DNA of 64,000 nucleotides from Tetracentron sinense (taxonomy: Eukaryota > Streptophyta > Magnoliopsida > Trochodendrales > Trochodendraceae), in the NCBI GenBank assembly GCA_015143295.1, contig CM026570.1:7030047-7094046 (forward strand), in the 5' to 3' direction. The notes beneath the pieces were generated by a model that was given only the letters and a program-made list of their open reading frames with translations, was not told the origin of the DNA and did no database searches. A program made the translations under genes and the position numbers. How positions within the stretch are numbered: position 1 is the stretch's first letter; each line of letters begins with the position of its first letter. Positions 1-14,300 of this stretch are shown piece after piece.

Positions 1-472
1 GGGTAATAGGAGATCTTCCCTAAAAGAGTTTATCAGGGAAAAAAAATTGCTACTGTTCACATCTACAACATTGTTCTTACTTGATGGTCAAGTAAAATTG
101 TTACGAAACAATGTAAGAAAAAAAACCTATATATCTCATGGAGTCATGGGTAGTTTTGACCCTTTTTTGGCCTATTGAAAACGTTTATGTAACTTTTTTT
201 TTTGTTTTGGGTAGGGGTAATCATTTATCTAGGTTAGGGGTTAGGTTAGTACAAAAGCCGGCAAACTCGAGTCCTTTCCCAAAGGGGCTATACGACCTAC
301 CACTGGTGCAAACCAAGAGGCGTACATTTATGTAACTTTCGAGTGGATTTTCGATTACTATTGATGTAAGCAACTCTATAGCTAAATTACTTTTGTCATT
401 ACTGCTCAACCACCTTGAATTGGGGGTTCATTAATTGAAAATTGCACGATTTGGACAATGGTGTTTGAGCAG
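1..472. other. Left-edge sequence, no supported exon
   Basis: No exon is supported here. It is probably intron of the plus-strand gene whose last exons follow. A stretch around 205-320 has a tRNA/SINE-like look (GTAGGGG near 212 and an AACTCGAGTCC B-box-like run near 264), but the match is too weak to call. Confidence 0.3.
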
Positions 473-1574
473 CTTCATATGGTTTTGACGCCTGCTGCTT
501 TGTCAAAGATTGATCCAGATCCCAAATGGGTTATAGAGGATTTCATAAATCAAAATCTTTTCGTGTTTAAATCCCGATCACATACTCTCTCTCTCTCTCC
601 ATGGAGTGGTACTAAAATTTTAATTTAATTACTCTCATCAGTCTTACGGATTCTTCCATCTTAATCTGATAGAATAATGGCTCGTCTCTTGTTCTCTTTT
701 GTTTTCCTAAACTGGTTTAATTTGCGTGAGTGGTAGGGGTGTGGCCTTCCAAGGGTGGAGGTCTGGGATCTAATCCCCCAGGGGTAAGGGTTACAAGAGC
801 CTCAATGCCCCAGCTAACTACTAACCGGCTGACTCAGGTAAATGATATCTGCCCCTATGGGACCCTCAAAAAAAAGAAGAAAAAAAAGACCCATAATAAT
901 TTAAGAACATCTAGAATTAAATAATATTATTTATTTATTAAAATATTAAGTAATATGTTTAAGAATATTTAATAAATTTTATTTTTAATAATTCAAGATT
1001 TTTTTAATAATATAAGTTTTTATTATTATTTGATGGACATTACTATTTGTATTAATTAATTGATGTTATAAATAATAAAACTATTACTTTAATAACATTT
1101 AATGGAAAATCATAAGTTTCTTAATATTAAACTTAAATTAATACACCCAAGAGTTGGAGATAAGAGAGGACTCTATAGAGAGGGCTCTAGGATGAGATAG
1201 TGGGTGCTAAACCTACCTAGAAGCAAGAGTTGGAGACAAGAGAGGACTCTACAATAGTGAAGATAGAGAGGGCTCTAGAATGAGATAGTGAGTCCCAAAC
1301 TTGAACGGCGGAGATTAAAGAGAAAAGCCACGTGTCATCTAAAATAGAAATTTTAGGATTGGAAGGATGAGAGTTTGAAGAGAAGAGTCTTTTTTCTTTA
1401 TACTAAGTAATAGATGTCATCCCCAGTTAACTATGTTAATTAGATGAGAACAGTTTAGTCTTACTTCTCTGGTTGCCTTGTTGGGAATTTTAGGATGCAG
1501 GGAACTCCCCTGAATGGGATGATGAGTACTATATTCACCGGAGCCAGGGAGTTGCAGCAACTGCCAGCAGATAA
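473..1574 (+). CDS. 3'-terminal exons of an unrecognised gene
   Basis: The last exon (1494-1574) is well supported. A pyrimidine-rich tract ends in TTTTAG at 1493. It is followed by 26 open codons rich in acidic and aromatic residues (PEWDDEYYIHRSQGVAATAS) and a TAA at 1572-1574. A candidate preceding exon at 473-562 follows an AGCAG acceptor and reads ALSKIDPDPKWVIEDFINQN in the one open frame. Its donor (GT at 563) is weak, so its 3' limit is uncertain. Both segments would join in phase 0. I do not recognise the family. The gene would converge on BSL1 with about 780 bp between stop codons. The rest of it lies left of the window. Confidence 0.42.
722..892 (+). mobile_element. tRNA-derived SINE-like element
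   Basis: The segment has GTGGTAGGGG near its start (A-box-like) and GGATCTAATCC about 45 bp further on (B-box-like). A purine-rich A tail closes it at about 868-890. This is the usual layout of a plant tRNA-derived SINE. It sits in the intron before the last exon of the left-edge gene. Target duplications were not resolved. Confidence 0.5.
1149..1292. repeat. Two-copy direct repeat
   Basis: AAGAGTTGGAGA...GAGGACTCTA...GAGGGCTCTAG...GAGATAGTG occurs at 1149-1203 and again at 1225-1292. The second copy has a short insertion. No coding content. Confidence 0.6.
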
Positions 1575-2353
1575 GGTTTCTAGTCCAATTAAGATCAATT
1601 TAACATTGAAGTGGATTCTGGCCATGGGGTACTCTCAGGTTATTACAAACTATATCTTCGATTAAAATATAAAATTTCAGGCTCTCGAGGGCCCGAGAAC
1701 AATTTGGAGCCTGGGATTGAGCATAACTTCATTCTCAGGCACTTTCAAGGCGACAGCCAGAACCTACTTAGATGAGATGGGATGCAGTGATTTTTGGAGA
1801 TCCTTTTTCATGGATATTCCATCTCCTAGAGTCAGAATTTTAATTCATTTCAGGCCCTAAGAGGGTAGGGTAGATCAATGAAATATTCATGTGTACTAAA
1901 GCTGTGTCTCCTAGGCATAACAATGCCTCAAGTATGTTTCGAGTTGCAAACTCAACCTAGCTCAAGACCATCACCATTAAGAAATCGCATCTGCTCAAAA
2001 TTTTATATAGAAAAATAATAAATACATTACATGTAAAGTAGAAACTAATTTACATTACAGTACACAACCTAAATATGACCAACTTCCCCCATTTCACTTA
2101 TAAGCTTTCTAAGATTCCCCAACATCTTTTGCAAATATTTTTATTTCTACATTATTTCCGAGCTGTAAGAGGAACGATGATTACCACCCATTGGCTAACA
2201 GCTAACTCTTCCACCATTCCTGCGCTGTGTAACACTATACAAGGCCTCATCTTCTGAACTCTTCTTTTAAACTGAAATTGCAAGGCTGGTACCATTATTA
2301 GTGCATTGGAATTTCAAGGTCATATTGAACTGGACAAATCTGTTGGACCACCA
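1575..2353. other. Convergent intergenic region
   Basis: This segment lies between the TAA of the left gene and the BSL1 stop codon. It must contain both 3' UTRs. No other feature was recognised. Confidence 0.5.
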
Positions 2354-5300
2354 TCATATATATGCAAGCGAGCTTCGGTCAAGGTCAGGCTGTGGGCGAC
2401 CCCTAGTTGGAGTTGGGGGTCTTTGAATGTTAAGCTCCTGCAGAGACCCAAAATGAACAGAAGTATGATATGAGCCAAGTATCAGCAGGCTTCCTTACAA
2501 TATGCAAAATGCACAAATTCTCACAGAATCTTACCTGCATCCATGTGTCATCCAAGACGTGTTCTGGAGATGTCTCAGGTGACTGAAGGGGAGGTGGTAA
2601 AGGATGAATCAATTTTGGAACCACGACCAACCCCCTACCGACAACCAGTATTGCCCCAGCGTTGTTTGCCGTCCCTGATGTAGTTATCAACTTAGAATGA
2701 AAAATGTAGTTGGTTGATGCAGGAGATCCGCGAATAAAAATCTGAATAATCTTTGCTTACCACAATAGTTGGTGGCAGAAAATAGAGTAATCAACTGACC
2801 CTGAGCAAACCGTTCAAAACCATCCATAACACATTCATGGGCTCTTATAATGAGCTGCAATTTGTTTTTCTTACAAAAGTCTGTGACCCTGTCAGGCTGC
2901 AGATGATGGTAATACATTATGATAGGCCACAAAAAGTACGTAGTGCAGAATTATACTCGCAAATATGACCATTATAAAATGAAAGGTATCCTAACAAAGG
3001 GAATATAGCACATTGTAATAAAATGAAAAATTAAACAGTTGTACAAGATAAAAATGACGTATAATATGGATGTGCACCAGTAATCAAACTAGAAGAACCC
3101 GTGTGTTGTCAATTTTAGAAGAACCCATGTCTTGTCAATTTTGACAAGTGTATCATTGGAAGCACTGTTTGCATGGCCATGTCTTGCCCCCCATGTCTGA
3201 TTCGATAGCATGTTAGCTGAATGCATATGACAATCCTCTCAAAATCGATACTAATGATGACTGGCTTGATTTGGATCTTGAAAGGTTATCAAGTTTCAAA
3301 AGACAATTGGATTCATGTTGTGGAAGTCTACCATTGACCCTAACTAAGACAATCGATAGACAATTTCAGAGAGATGAGAAAAAATCTCCATATGGTCCTT
3401 ATTAATTTTGAGAAGGGTTTTTTTGTGAAAAAACCCCCTATCTTTTCAGCTATTTGTAAATACCCCCTTGTATTGTGTGATTTTGTATTATAGTCCACTA
3501 ACTTTTAAATCCACCTTCCATCCAAAAGTTAGTTAATGGATGTAAATTTTTTTATGAAATGACCTTTTAAACTTTTTTATTTTTATTTTAAGGAGATTTG
3601 TAAAAACTTTTCACAAGACAAGTGCTTGGAACCCACTAACTGTGGTCACTCACGCCTAGGATTCATTTGTTTAACCTTTTTAGAAAAAAAATATTGTTTA
3701 GGTTGATTATGCTTAACCACAGTTAAAGGAGGCCATTAAAGCTATCATGAGCAGACCTATAAAAAAAAATGTCCCTTTTAACACTAACTAATTTTGGTTA
3801 AGATTGATTCACCCCTAGGGTTCATGCATCAAACATTGGTTAATTCTTAGAAGAAAAAAATATTAACCTTAAATTGATAGTGCTTAACCATAGTTAAAGG
3901 AGGCTCTACAAGCCGCCACATGTTCCTTTTAACACTCACTAACAGTGGTTAATATTCACTCACCTCTAGGGGTTCATGCATCTAACCTTGGATTTTAGAA
4001 AAAATATATATGATAAAATATTAACCTTAGGTTGATTATGTTTAACCATAGTTAAAGGGGGCTTTACAATCCTTTGTAACACCCACTAACTGTGGTTAAG
4101 ATTCACTCACCCCTTGGGTTCATGCATCTAACCTTAGTTTTTAGAAGAAAAAAATATTAAGATTGATTAGCTTAACCATAGTAAAAGGAGGCTCTACAAG
4201 CCGTCACATGTCCCTTTAAACACCCACTACCCATGGTTAATATTCACTCACCCCTATATAGGGTTCATGCATCTAACCATGGATTTTAGAAAAAAAAAAA
4301 ATTAACCTTAAGTTGATTATGCTTGACCACAGTTAAAAGGGACTCTACAAGTTGCCATGTTTCCCTTTGAACACCCACTAACTATAGTTAAGATTCATTC
4401 ACCCTTACGGTTAATCCACTAACCTTGATTTTAGATTTTTTAAAAAGATATTAACCTTAGGTCGATTAAGCTTAATCTCAGTTAAAGGGGGATAAATGGG
4501 ACACGTGATAACCTATATAGGCGTGTGTTCCACCAACCCATTAAAAAAAGGTTAAAAAAGTCATTTCATAAAAAAGTTAACATCAGGTAACTAACTTTTG
4601 GATAGTAGGGTGGATTTGCAAAAGTTTTAAAAGTTAGTGGACTATAATACAAAATCACAAAACAAAAGGGGGTATTTACAAATAGCTGAAAAGATAGGGG
4701 GGTATCACAAAAAACCCTTTTGAGAAAGCATACAATAAAGTTCCTATATAATTAATGTAGTGGCCCACTGGGTATTAGGGAAGAAAGGAGCTCAGGGACA
4801 ATACATTGATATAATTGCAGACATGGTGAGTGGCAAGACAAATAAGTTCCTTGTGGCAATAGGTTTACTTCAAGGGTTAACTATGAGCCATATATTCTTA
4901 CATTAGTTATGGATGAATTGACGGTCATATTCAAAGGAGGTTCATTGGTGCTTGTTATTTGTAGATGATGTGGAATTAGTTAATTCTGGGTAAATACAAA
5001 ACTAAAACTGTGGAGACTGGAGAGAACCTTAGAGAATCTAGTCTTTTAAAATAAATCGAAACAAGACAATATATTGAATGGAACATTAGTAAGAAGGGTT
5101 AGACAACGGTTAAGATAAATACCTCAAATCCACTAATTCAGATATCTCAACTCAATAAGTCATAGGATGGAGAGATCGAGGTAGATCTTTCCCACATAAC
5201 TAGAATTGAGTAGTTAAGACTTAAGACAAAGACGTGCTTTCAAAGTGTTATGCAACCGATGTAATTTGATGAAACTAATACAAAAAATATACAATACAAC

Positions 5301-8300
5301 AATAAATCCAGCTATGCTTTATGGAGTCAAATGTTGGGTAACCAAGATACATCAAAATCATATTCATAGAATTAGGGTAGCCAAGATGAGAATGTTGAGA
5401 TGGATTTGTAGAAGACTAGAAAAGAAAATATCAGGAATAAGCACATCAATGAGAATCTGGGGATAGCTTCAATAGGTGATAAAATCATGGTTCAAAAATT
5501 CGAAAAGTCGACTCGACTTGAAAGTTAACCGGGTCAACTTGACTTGAAACTCGAAAAAAAAACTCAACTCGATCCAACTCAGAAAACTCTGGTTAAAAAA
5601 ACCCAAAGTACGATGGTTTTACAACCCCAAAAAAATCTGATAAAAAAAGTGACATTTGAGTTTAGCTTTAAAAAAAAATAAAAACAACAAAAATATCATT
5701 TTGTGACTCGATCAAATCCGACAAGTCGAAAAACTCAATTCAACTCAACCGAGTCACCCGAGTAACTTGTCAAATAGCGTCTCCTTTGAGTTTTGAAGCG
5801 ACTCGACTTCAGTCAAGTTGAGTAACTCGGCCGAGTTTCGAGCCGACTTTCCGAGTTTTCGAATTATGGATAAAATAAGGAAGAGTTGATTAAGATAATT
5901 TGGACACATTCAATGTAGATTGTTGTGAATTGTGAGGGGCCTAAATCTATAAGCCCATAATAATATAATATGTTATAAAACATATTTAGTGTATGTGTAT
6001 CACACACTCTAGTGAGGCTATTATTGTACTCACAAATTTATGTTTATAATATAAGCATGAGTGTTGACCTAGACAAGGTTAATAGTTAATACAATCATTC
6101 TCCCAAACAAATGTATTTCGATCTTTCTCATTCTCTTCTATTTTTTTCCTTTGCAGTCAGGTTTACATGTTTTTGCTCATCATGTCTCCTCTTTGTCTTC
6201 GAATGGGGTTCCCCTGGATTATTGATTCAGGGGCCTCTAAAGGCTAAACATATGTTTGGTACGTCTCCCATATTTTCTTCAATGAATCGTGTTCCATTAG
6301 TGTTAAAGTTAAGAAAGTTGGAAGTTCCTTCTCAGATTTAGAAAAATGGACTATCAAGATCTCTCCTAATCTATCCCTGTTTTTTTTTTTTACATGTTCC
6401 AAGTTTTTCGGCCAATCTACTTTCCGTTAGTAGCATAACTTAGAATCTAAAATTTAGTGTCAATACCTTTTGAATCCTGCTCCGATTTCTCCTAGAGCAC
6501 TCCAATCTAATAGTGTCAATAAAGACTGACTTTTTCTTTGGCATAACTGGCTTGGTTATTTATCATTTTAGTCGTTGAAACTTGTGTTTCCTATCCTGTT
6601 TGAGTCCTGGAAGTCTACGAAGTTTATAATGGGAGGTATGTGAACTAGCGAAACATTGTTGAGTTTCATTTCCTCCAAATAATAAATGAAGTCTATTTTC
6701 TTTTAATATTGTGCATTCTAATGTGTGGGGGGCTACCTAATCCATATTTAGTTTTCGATATTTTTATTTCATCATGAATGATTGCACTCAATGTACATAG
6801 ATATATCTTATGAAAACAAGAGATGGAGGACCTAATATTATTACAATCTTTCATGAGATGGTGATGACTCGGTTTGAAAAAATATTAGTGTTCAGGTTAG
6901 ACAATGGACGTGAATATCTGGAAGGTTAACTTAGGGCATACTATGAATAACATGGTAAGATACATCAAAATAGTTGTGTCAACATCCCCACAACAGGATG
7001 GAATAGTCAAACGAAAGAATAGACATATACTTGAGGTCGCCTACTGTTAAGTATGAAAGTCGAGAAAAAATATTGGTCTGATATTGTGCTCATTGCTGCC
7101 TATCTTATAAATCGTATGCCATCAAGGGTATTGCAGTTTAAATCTCCACAACAGATGTTTTCTAAGCATCTCGTATTTAGTCTCCCTCTCGAAGTGTTCG
7201 GGTGTACGTGTTTTGTTCATATTCTGCATCCCAAGTGTTCTAAGTTGGATCCAAAGTCCTTAAAATGTTGTTTTTCTAGCCAATTCAACTACTCAAAAAG
7301 GGTATAAATGCAATGATCTTATGACAGGAAAACACTTTGTTTCTATGAATATTATCTTCTTCAATTTTTGTGTGTGTGTGTGTGTGTGTATTCCTTTTGA
7401 GGGGATAGTAGTTGAAATGAAGAGGTTTCCCTACCAGCATTTGTAACAAATATTTCTTGTGTCCTTCCTTCATCAAAGTACTGAAAGTGAAGGACTGAAA
7501 ACCTACTCCGGATGCCCGAAAGTGAAGCCTCCATCAGCAAAACAACCCTCTCAGTCATCAATTAAAGGAAAACCTACTCTTCTTGTTACTTTCAGTTCAG
7601 TTAATTCTTCACTTTTAACAATTCTGATGAAGTTTTTATTGCCTTACGCAAACGGAAACATACTTCTACAATTGTTCATCCTATTTCTAATTTTGTTTCT
7701 TATGACTCACTTTCTTCATTCCTTGTTTCCTCATTGTCTTTAGTGTCTATTCCTTCCAGCGTAGTAGTAGCACTAAGCATCCAAATCGGGAAAAAGCTAT
7801 GTGGGAAGAGATGAAGGCCCTTACAAAAACAATATTTGGAAACTTGTTGACGCTTTTAAGGAGAAGAAAATAGTTTGATGTAAGTGTGTTCACAGTGAAA
7901 CATAATGCTGATGAGACAATTGATAGATACAAGGCTCAGTTGGTGACTAAGAGGTTTACACAAACTTATGGAATTAATTATCAGGAGACATTTGCTCTGA
8001 TTGCTAAGATGAACTCAGTTAGAGTCCACTCTTTTGTAGCTAATTTTTAATAGCCGCTTTATCAGTTAAATGTGAAGAATACATTTCTTCACAGGAATTT
8101 ACAAGAGATTTTCATGGCATTGCCTCCACGACTCGTAAAGAGTGAAGAATGCGAAGTATGTCAGTTAAAGAAGGCAATTTATGATCTTATACAGTCTCCT
8201 AGAGCTTGGTTTGAAATATTTAGTGGAGCTGTAAAAAGATTTGGGTATATACAATGGCATGCTGACCACACCTTATTTGTGAAACATACAAGTGCTATAA

Positions 8301-11300
8301 TCATCGGTCTATTCGTATATGTGGATGACATAGTGGTAATGGGTGACAATCCTAATGAGATTCATAAACTTAAGGTTTTTCTAGCTAAAGAGTTTGAGAT
8401 AAAGGATTTTGAATCTCTAAGATATTTCCTTAGAATTGAATTGCCAGATCCAAGAACGGCATCTTTATTTCTCATAAGAAATATGTTCTTGTCTTGCCAA
8501 GAGACATAGGAAAGGTTGGTGCAAAACCAGTAGACACTCTAACGGAAGCCAATATCAAACTTGATCATGAAAGCAGAGAACCACTTAAGGATGTTGGAAT
8601 GTTCCAGAGACTAGTTGGAAAACTATATACCTATCATTAACTCGTCCAAACATTGCTTATGCTGTTAGCATGATTAGTTGGTTAATGCATGAACGATGAA
8701 CTATCCATCTAGAGCCAGTTGAAAAGGTGCTACGATTTCTGAATTCTTCTCTTAGAAAATGTTTGTTTTTCTAATGAATGGTCATCTGCAAGTAGAAGGC
8801 TATACAGATGCAGCCTGGGCAGGATCAATTACAGACCGAATATTTACTTCCCGGCTATTGAACCCTTGTTGGTAGGAATTTGGTCAGTTGGAGGAGTAAG
8901 ATACAAACAGTTGTGGCAAAGTCTAGCACTGAAGCAAAATACAAAACTGTGACACATAGGGCTTGTGAACTATTATGGATCAACACCTTGTTGACAAAAC
9001 TTAGGTTCCCAATCTGGTCAAAAATGAAGTTATATTGTCGTAATAAGACTGCCATTAGCATAGTTCATATTCCAGTTCAGCATGACAGGACAAAGCATAT
9101 AGAGGTTGACAGACATTTTATCTGAGAAGAAGTTGCGTTTATAGTAGTCTTCCCTTTGTTAGAATAGAGGATTAGTTGGCAGATATTCTTACAAAGACAA
9201 TGGCTTCAAATTAGCATCATATAATTATGTAAAATGTTTAGCTTACCGGCGGTTGCCATTATGTAACGAAATGACCGGTCCTCATTCGTCCATGCCCCAT
9301 TTTTTAGCACTCACCAACTATGGTTAAGATTCACTAACCCCTAGGGTTAAGCAATCCAACCTTTTTTTTAAAAAAAAATCTCAACTTTAATTTAGTTAAG
9401 CTTAACTAGGGTTAAATGGAGGTTAAAAGGGACACAAGGACACGGCGGTAACTTAAGTAGCGGATCCACTAGTCCGCTAATAACTGCTCTATAATTATTG
9501 GACATGTTAGATATGTACGCCTCGCTTGAGGGGGAGAGTTGTGATGGGCCTAAATCTATAACCATAATGTGTTACAACACATATGTGGTGTACTTGTGGT
9601 GCACACTGTAGTGAAGATATTATTATCCTCATAATTTTATGTTTATAACAAAAGAATGAGTGTTGAACTGGACAAGATCAAGACAATGATTCTCACAAAC
9701 ATATGTATCTTCTTCCTCATTTCCTATTCTTCTCTTTTCTTCCTTTACACATTAGGGTTTCAATTTCAACTTAGTCCAACGATGACACCAGTGAAGAGTG
9801 AATTGGTGTAAATTAAAGGCTTCAAAAGGGAGAAGGGAAGGTAGAAAGGATGCCGAAGAGAATTGATAATGCACGCTTAACCCAAGATATGGCTCTTGAA
9901 AGACTAGAACGACAAAACAAGATTTGTGTAGCCAACCTCAAATATCTGGGAGACTCGGGCAAGGCTCTAATAAAGAATAATATATATGTGTGTGTTGTGT
10001 TATCATTCATACCACACATTCACCAGAATTCTAAAATGAAGTCATTTTCCAAAGAATCAAAAAAGGGTGAGAAAATCAAGAAAAGTAGATGAGCAAAAGA
10101 TTTTTAGGTTCTCGCTTCTTTTTTCTCTCCTGTATAAAATGACCAATATACCCATTACCCTGCATGTACAGAGTTTATTCATTCAATACAATGAGGCAAA
10201 AAAATGAAGTGAAGTTTATCATGTTCACTAATGTTGTGAACTATTAACATTCAACCTATATATACTAGCGGAATGCACTAGCAATGAACGTGAATGTACA
10301 GTCATGAATCATGATGACTGCAAAAAAATAGCCAAAATAGAAGGCTTGAAAAGCATGAATTCAATTAAATTGTCATTTGATGAATGGAAATATATCCCAA
10401 TTTCTAATTTTTGTGAGGATATACAACATATTTCCCGTGCGGAAATGGGAAAAAATAATAAAATAAAATAAAAACTAAAATTAATAAAATGATATTTATG
10501 TTTAAATAATTTATAGTGGGCAACGATAAATTGTCATCTCTTTCTTCTTTTTCTAGTTTTTCTTCCTTTTCAATGAAGAAGCCTAGCCCTTTTCTCCGAA
10601 AACCCAAACAAACCAAGATCAGATATTTCATTTCAACGTATTTGTAAATTGAATTACAAAAGGGGGGGGGGGGGATCAAAACTCAATTTAAGGAGTTAAT
10701 GCAAAACCAGAACATGAACCAAGAGAGAGGTAATCTGTATGATGATATGATTGATTTAAATAAAATCTCCAACTAAAAAACTCCTTCAAAGAAGCAGCAA
10801 ATACAGTATGGATTAGAGAGAGTGACGTAGACCTTCAATTCAAAAGGATAATTCTACTAACAAAAAGAAAACCTTACCACACCAACAATAACAATATTGT
10901 ACACGAAAACAATAAAAGATGGGGTTGGTCGACAATGTAAACCTTCAATTCATGGACGTGAACCTTCCCAGATTCAAACTCCAAGGAGTCTAATCACCAT
11001 AGCTTTTCCATGATAGCTTCTTGCCATTCAATTCCTGAGACACTTCTTACCACATTGGCAGACATTTACGTGGCTTAAGAAGACTTTGATAGGAATAACT
11101 GTAGAGAGAGAGAGATGGAGAGGGAGGTAAAAGTGCAAAGGATTGGTGAGGGGAGACAGAGAAGTAGGAGTGGTTACATAGAGTGTGGAGAAGTGGGGAG
11201 GTGTTACATAGGCTAACCGGAGTGGTTTTCACCTTTAGTGCTATCATGAGTCATGAAAGCAAAAAGTTGGCCGGTCATACGATGTGAAACTTGATGTAAC

Positions 11301-14300
11301 CACCAGCTAAGTCACTTATGGCAGTTTCCCATTTCCCGCGGACCAATGATTTGAGCAATACGCCCCAGGCTTTTTTTCTTCAAGTGTAGAAATCCCTGGA
11401 CCAGAAATAGTAGGATTGATTCCGTAAATTACAAACTCCAACCAAACCACAATAATTTTCAAATTCCACGGGCCAGTTTCTCGTAATCATTGGTCCACGT
11501 GTTTTGTTAAAGTTTTGTCGTTGTCCACGTCACGGTCCTGAAGTTCTTTCCAACTCTATTATTAGTTAGAAAGTGACCTAAACAGATCTAAACTCGATGC
11601 ACAAAATAAGCATATTGGTTTTTGAACATTGAAAAGAATCTGATCGCTGATGTAAATTAGTTGAATGGTTAGATTTTATCAAATAAATTATTTCAGTGAA
11701 TATGATGCTTATGATAACACACCTTTTCTGGTCTCTTTATCTTCCCGACAAAGTACAGAGAACTTCGATTTTACTGTCCATGTATTTACGGAAACACCCT
11801 TACATAATGACAAAACTATCTTTTCTGTCTCACATTTGTCTTATCAATTTTAGTTTTTATGTGGGGGTAATTTAGACATGAAAGTCTTAATATCAGTGAT
11901 TATTTGGAAAATGGAAAGTTTTGGAATATGATGTGCATCAGAGTATTTCTTTAACCATTCCTTCCGCAAATGAAGCCCACTATTATGATTCATTTGCCCT
12001 TAATTAACTAGCCTAATGGAAGTATAGGCTAAAATAATAGCGGGGTTTATGGTCATAAGAAGAAAAGAATCAATCAAAGGCTCTATCCCTCCTTATCTCA
12101 TTAGAATAGTAGATATATATATATGAAATTGGGAATGAATTATATCTTACTCGAGGCCTGCAACAGAGTTTTGCCTCCACGAAGGACACTTATCTGGCTG
12201 TCTAAATAACTATGTTAGTGCACATAGTGACCATAATTGCATGGATAAAAACTATGTCACCTACAATTCTTTATATGTTAAAAAATGGCCCACTTCAAAC
12301 ACTGATCAGTCCATTAAGTTCAGTAAGAAAGCACATCAAATGCTATAAAAGTGTTACCCTATAATACCATAATGATTATGATATGCTAACATGTTATAAA
12401 CCTAATATTCTATATTGTGGTTTTAATTCTCAGCCTATTCACTGCAGCATTGATCACCCACTTACTAACATGAATGAAGAAAATTGCAAAGGACATCTAC
12501 AAAGATGAACCCAATTGGAAGCGACCCACAGTACATATATCACAAATGAATTGATAAAATAGAAAATCAAAACAGAAATGCATTCCATAAATGTGTATAC
12601 TGTATAGAACTAAAAAAACATGCATACCCCAAAAGTGACAAGACCAGGTCCCCTTGCGTTTGGTCTTAACCCCTCTATGCTATCATTTTCTGTGGGATCA
12701 GACCTGTATAAACAATTGTTGTAAGACAACTTAAACGCAAAAAAAGATGGATGTCAATATGCATTGATGAATTGAACTAGAGTATACCATAAAAGGTCCA
12801 TTAGAATGATGGATCCTGCATCCATCGTTATAGGCCTTTCGAGTTTCTCTATTTGTTCTACAGAATGTATGGACCTCCCAATGCCACCATGCATGCAAAT
12901 AATTTTCTTCTCAATGAGTGCAGCAAGTGGAAGATAGTTGAAAAGTTGATTGAACCGAGTCCATGCCCATATCCCATCATTCTCTCCCTACAAATACATC
13001 TATTATTAGTACCACCAACCTTCAACTAAGAAATGCAGGAAAATTCATTAATACCATTCTCTCGATGCATTCAAGACGAAAACCAAAAAGTGCATTTATG
13101 TCAGCAGCCTCATGGTTTCCACGTATCAAGTGAACATTATCAGGATACTCAATCTGCACAATCGTAGAAAAGAGGAAACATAGTTTAAAAAAAGTACAAT
13201 TTAGAACAAGGTTACATTTAGAGTTAGGTTACTTGAAGCAGAAAGCTTGCCTTAAGAGCAAGGAGCAAAGTTATAGTTTCTAAACTGTGCTGTCCGCGAT
13301 CAACATAATCTCCCAAAAATAAGTAGTCAATGTACCTGAAAAGTCAAATTTGCTGGCTGGCTAAACAATGCTTTTGAAGTAAGTTCTACCTAAATAACTG
13401 TAAATAATTTCTTAATAACTGAACCACAGGCCACTGATAAATAAATAAATAATAATAATAGTGGCCAAAAATCAGCCTGATCGGACTGATTGTAGGCCCA
13501 GGTGGTTGAAATGCCCACCTGTAGGCCCAGCTTCCAATGCTAGGCATCTAACAACAGACACTAACACCACCACTAACTCTAAAGAGTACCAATATATATA
13601 TATATATATATATATAGTTTGTTTTAAGGGGAAAATCACCCTACTATATACACCCACTAGTATCCAATCAACGGATACAGATTCTGAACTAACTAAAATG
13701 TTGGTTCAGAATAAGGATATGGGCATGGAAATCATAAAATGGAGCTCATATAAAAGACTAACGAATAATGAAATAGTTATAACACAGAGTGTTTGCCTAT
13801 ATCCAGTTACCAGGGAAACAATAACAAAAGACCGTCGTTAAACAATATGCTCTATTTCTAAAAATGCACTTTGGGACTTGAAACCAGATAGATATTAATT
13901 CCCTTAATTATAAAAAAAAAGTTTATTCTTTACGTTGCATATATGAAAAAATACGCAAATAGCATAAAGTCTAAAGTCATAACAATACTCACGTTATGTC
14001 TCCAGCAGTTGAAGGAAATCCATATTCATCAAATAATCGCATCAAATCACCAAACTGTCCATGGAGATCACCAAATACTTTAACTGGAGCCTTCAACTGC
14101 AAAACTGTGGGCTCCTGCATAAATATCTGCTCAGCAGCATAACAAAGCTCGCCCACTTCATAAGAATCCAGAAAAAATCTCCTATTGGTTGGAGCTTTAA
14201 AATTCCGAGGCATGAGCAATGATGAAATAATCTGCAACGAAACAAGCGATAATGAACTAACTGCCTTAAAAAAGCCCATAAAATTAGATAGCAAATGATG

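Larger units (their letters stand above)
5931..9779 (+). mobile_element. Degenerate Ty1-copia element nested in the RTE LINE
   Basis: Two related LTRs bracket copia remnants in pol order: protease, integrase, RT, RNase H. A polypurine tract (GAGGGGGAGAGT, 9527-9538) precedes the right LTR. Gag and the primer-binding site are gone; the protease motif follows the left LTR almost directly. RTE LINE sequence flanks both sides, which places the insertion after the LINE. Orientation is antisense to BSL1. No clean 5-bp TSD remains. Confidence 0.8.
2897..12627 (-). other. BSL1 intron 18 (9.7 kb, transposon-filled)
   Basis: The intron separates the exon ending in ...LVTFG from the exon starting PDRVTDF, in phase 0, with donor GTATGC and acceptor CTGCAG. 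Its first third (about 9990-12627) is AT-rich with a GA tract near 11101-11123 and a G13 run at 10662-10674, and I see no gene in it. The remainder is a stack of nested insertions, described separately. Confidence 0.85.

Noticed and set aside
205-320. Possible second SINE at the left edge
   Set aside because: A- and B-box-like words are present but spacing and orientation are inconsistent and no A tail is seen.
3635-4500. CRISPR-like regular repeats
   Set aside because: The repeats are long, diverged and contiguous within a MULE in a plant genome, with no short spacers.
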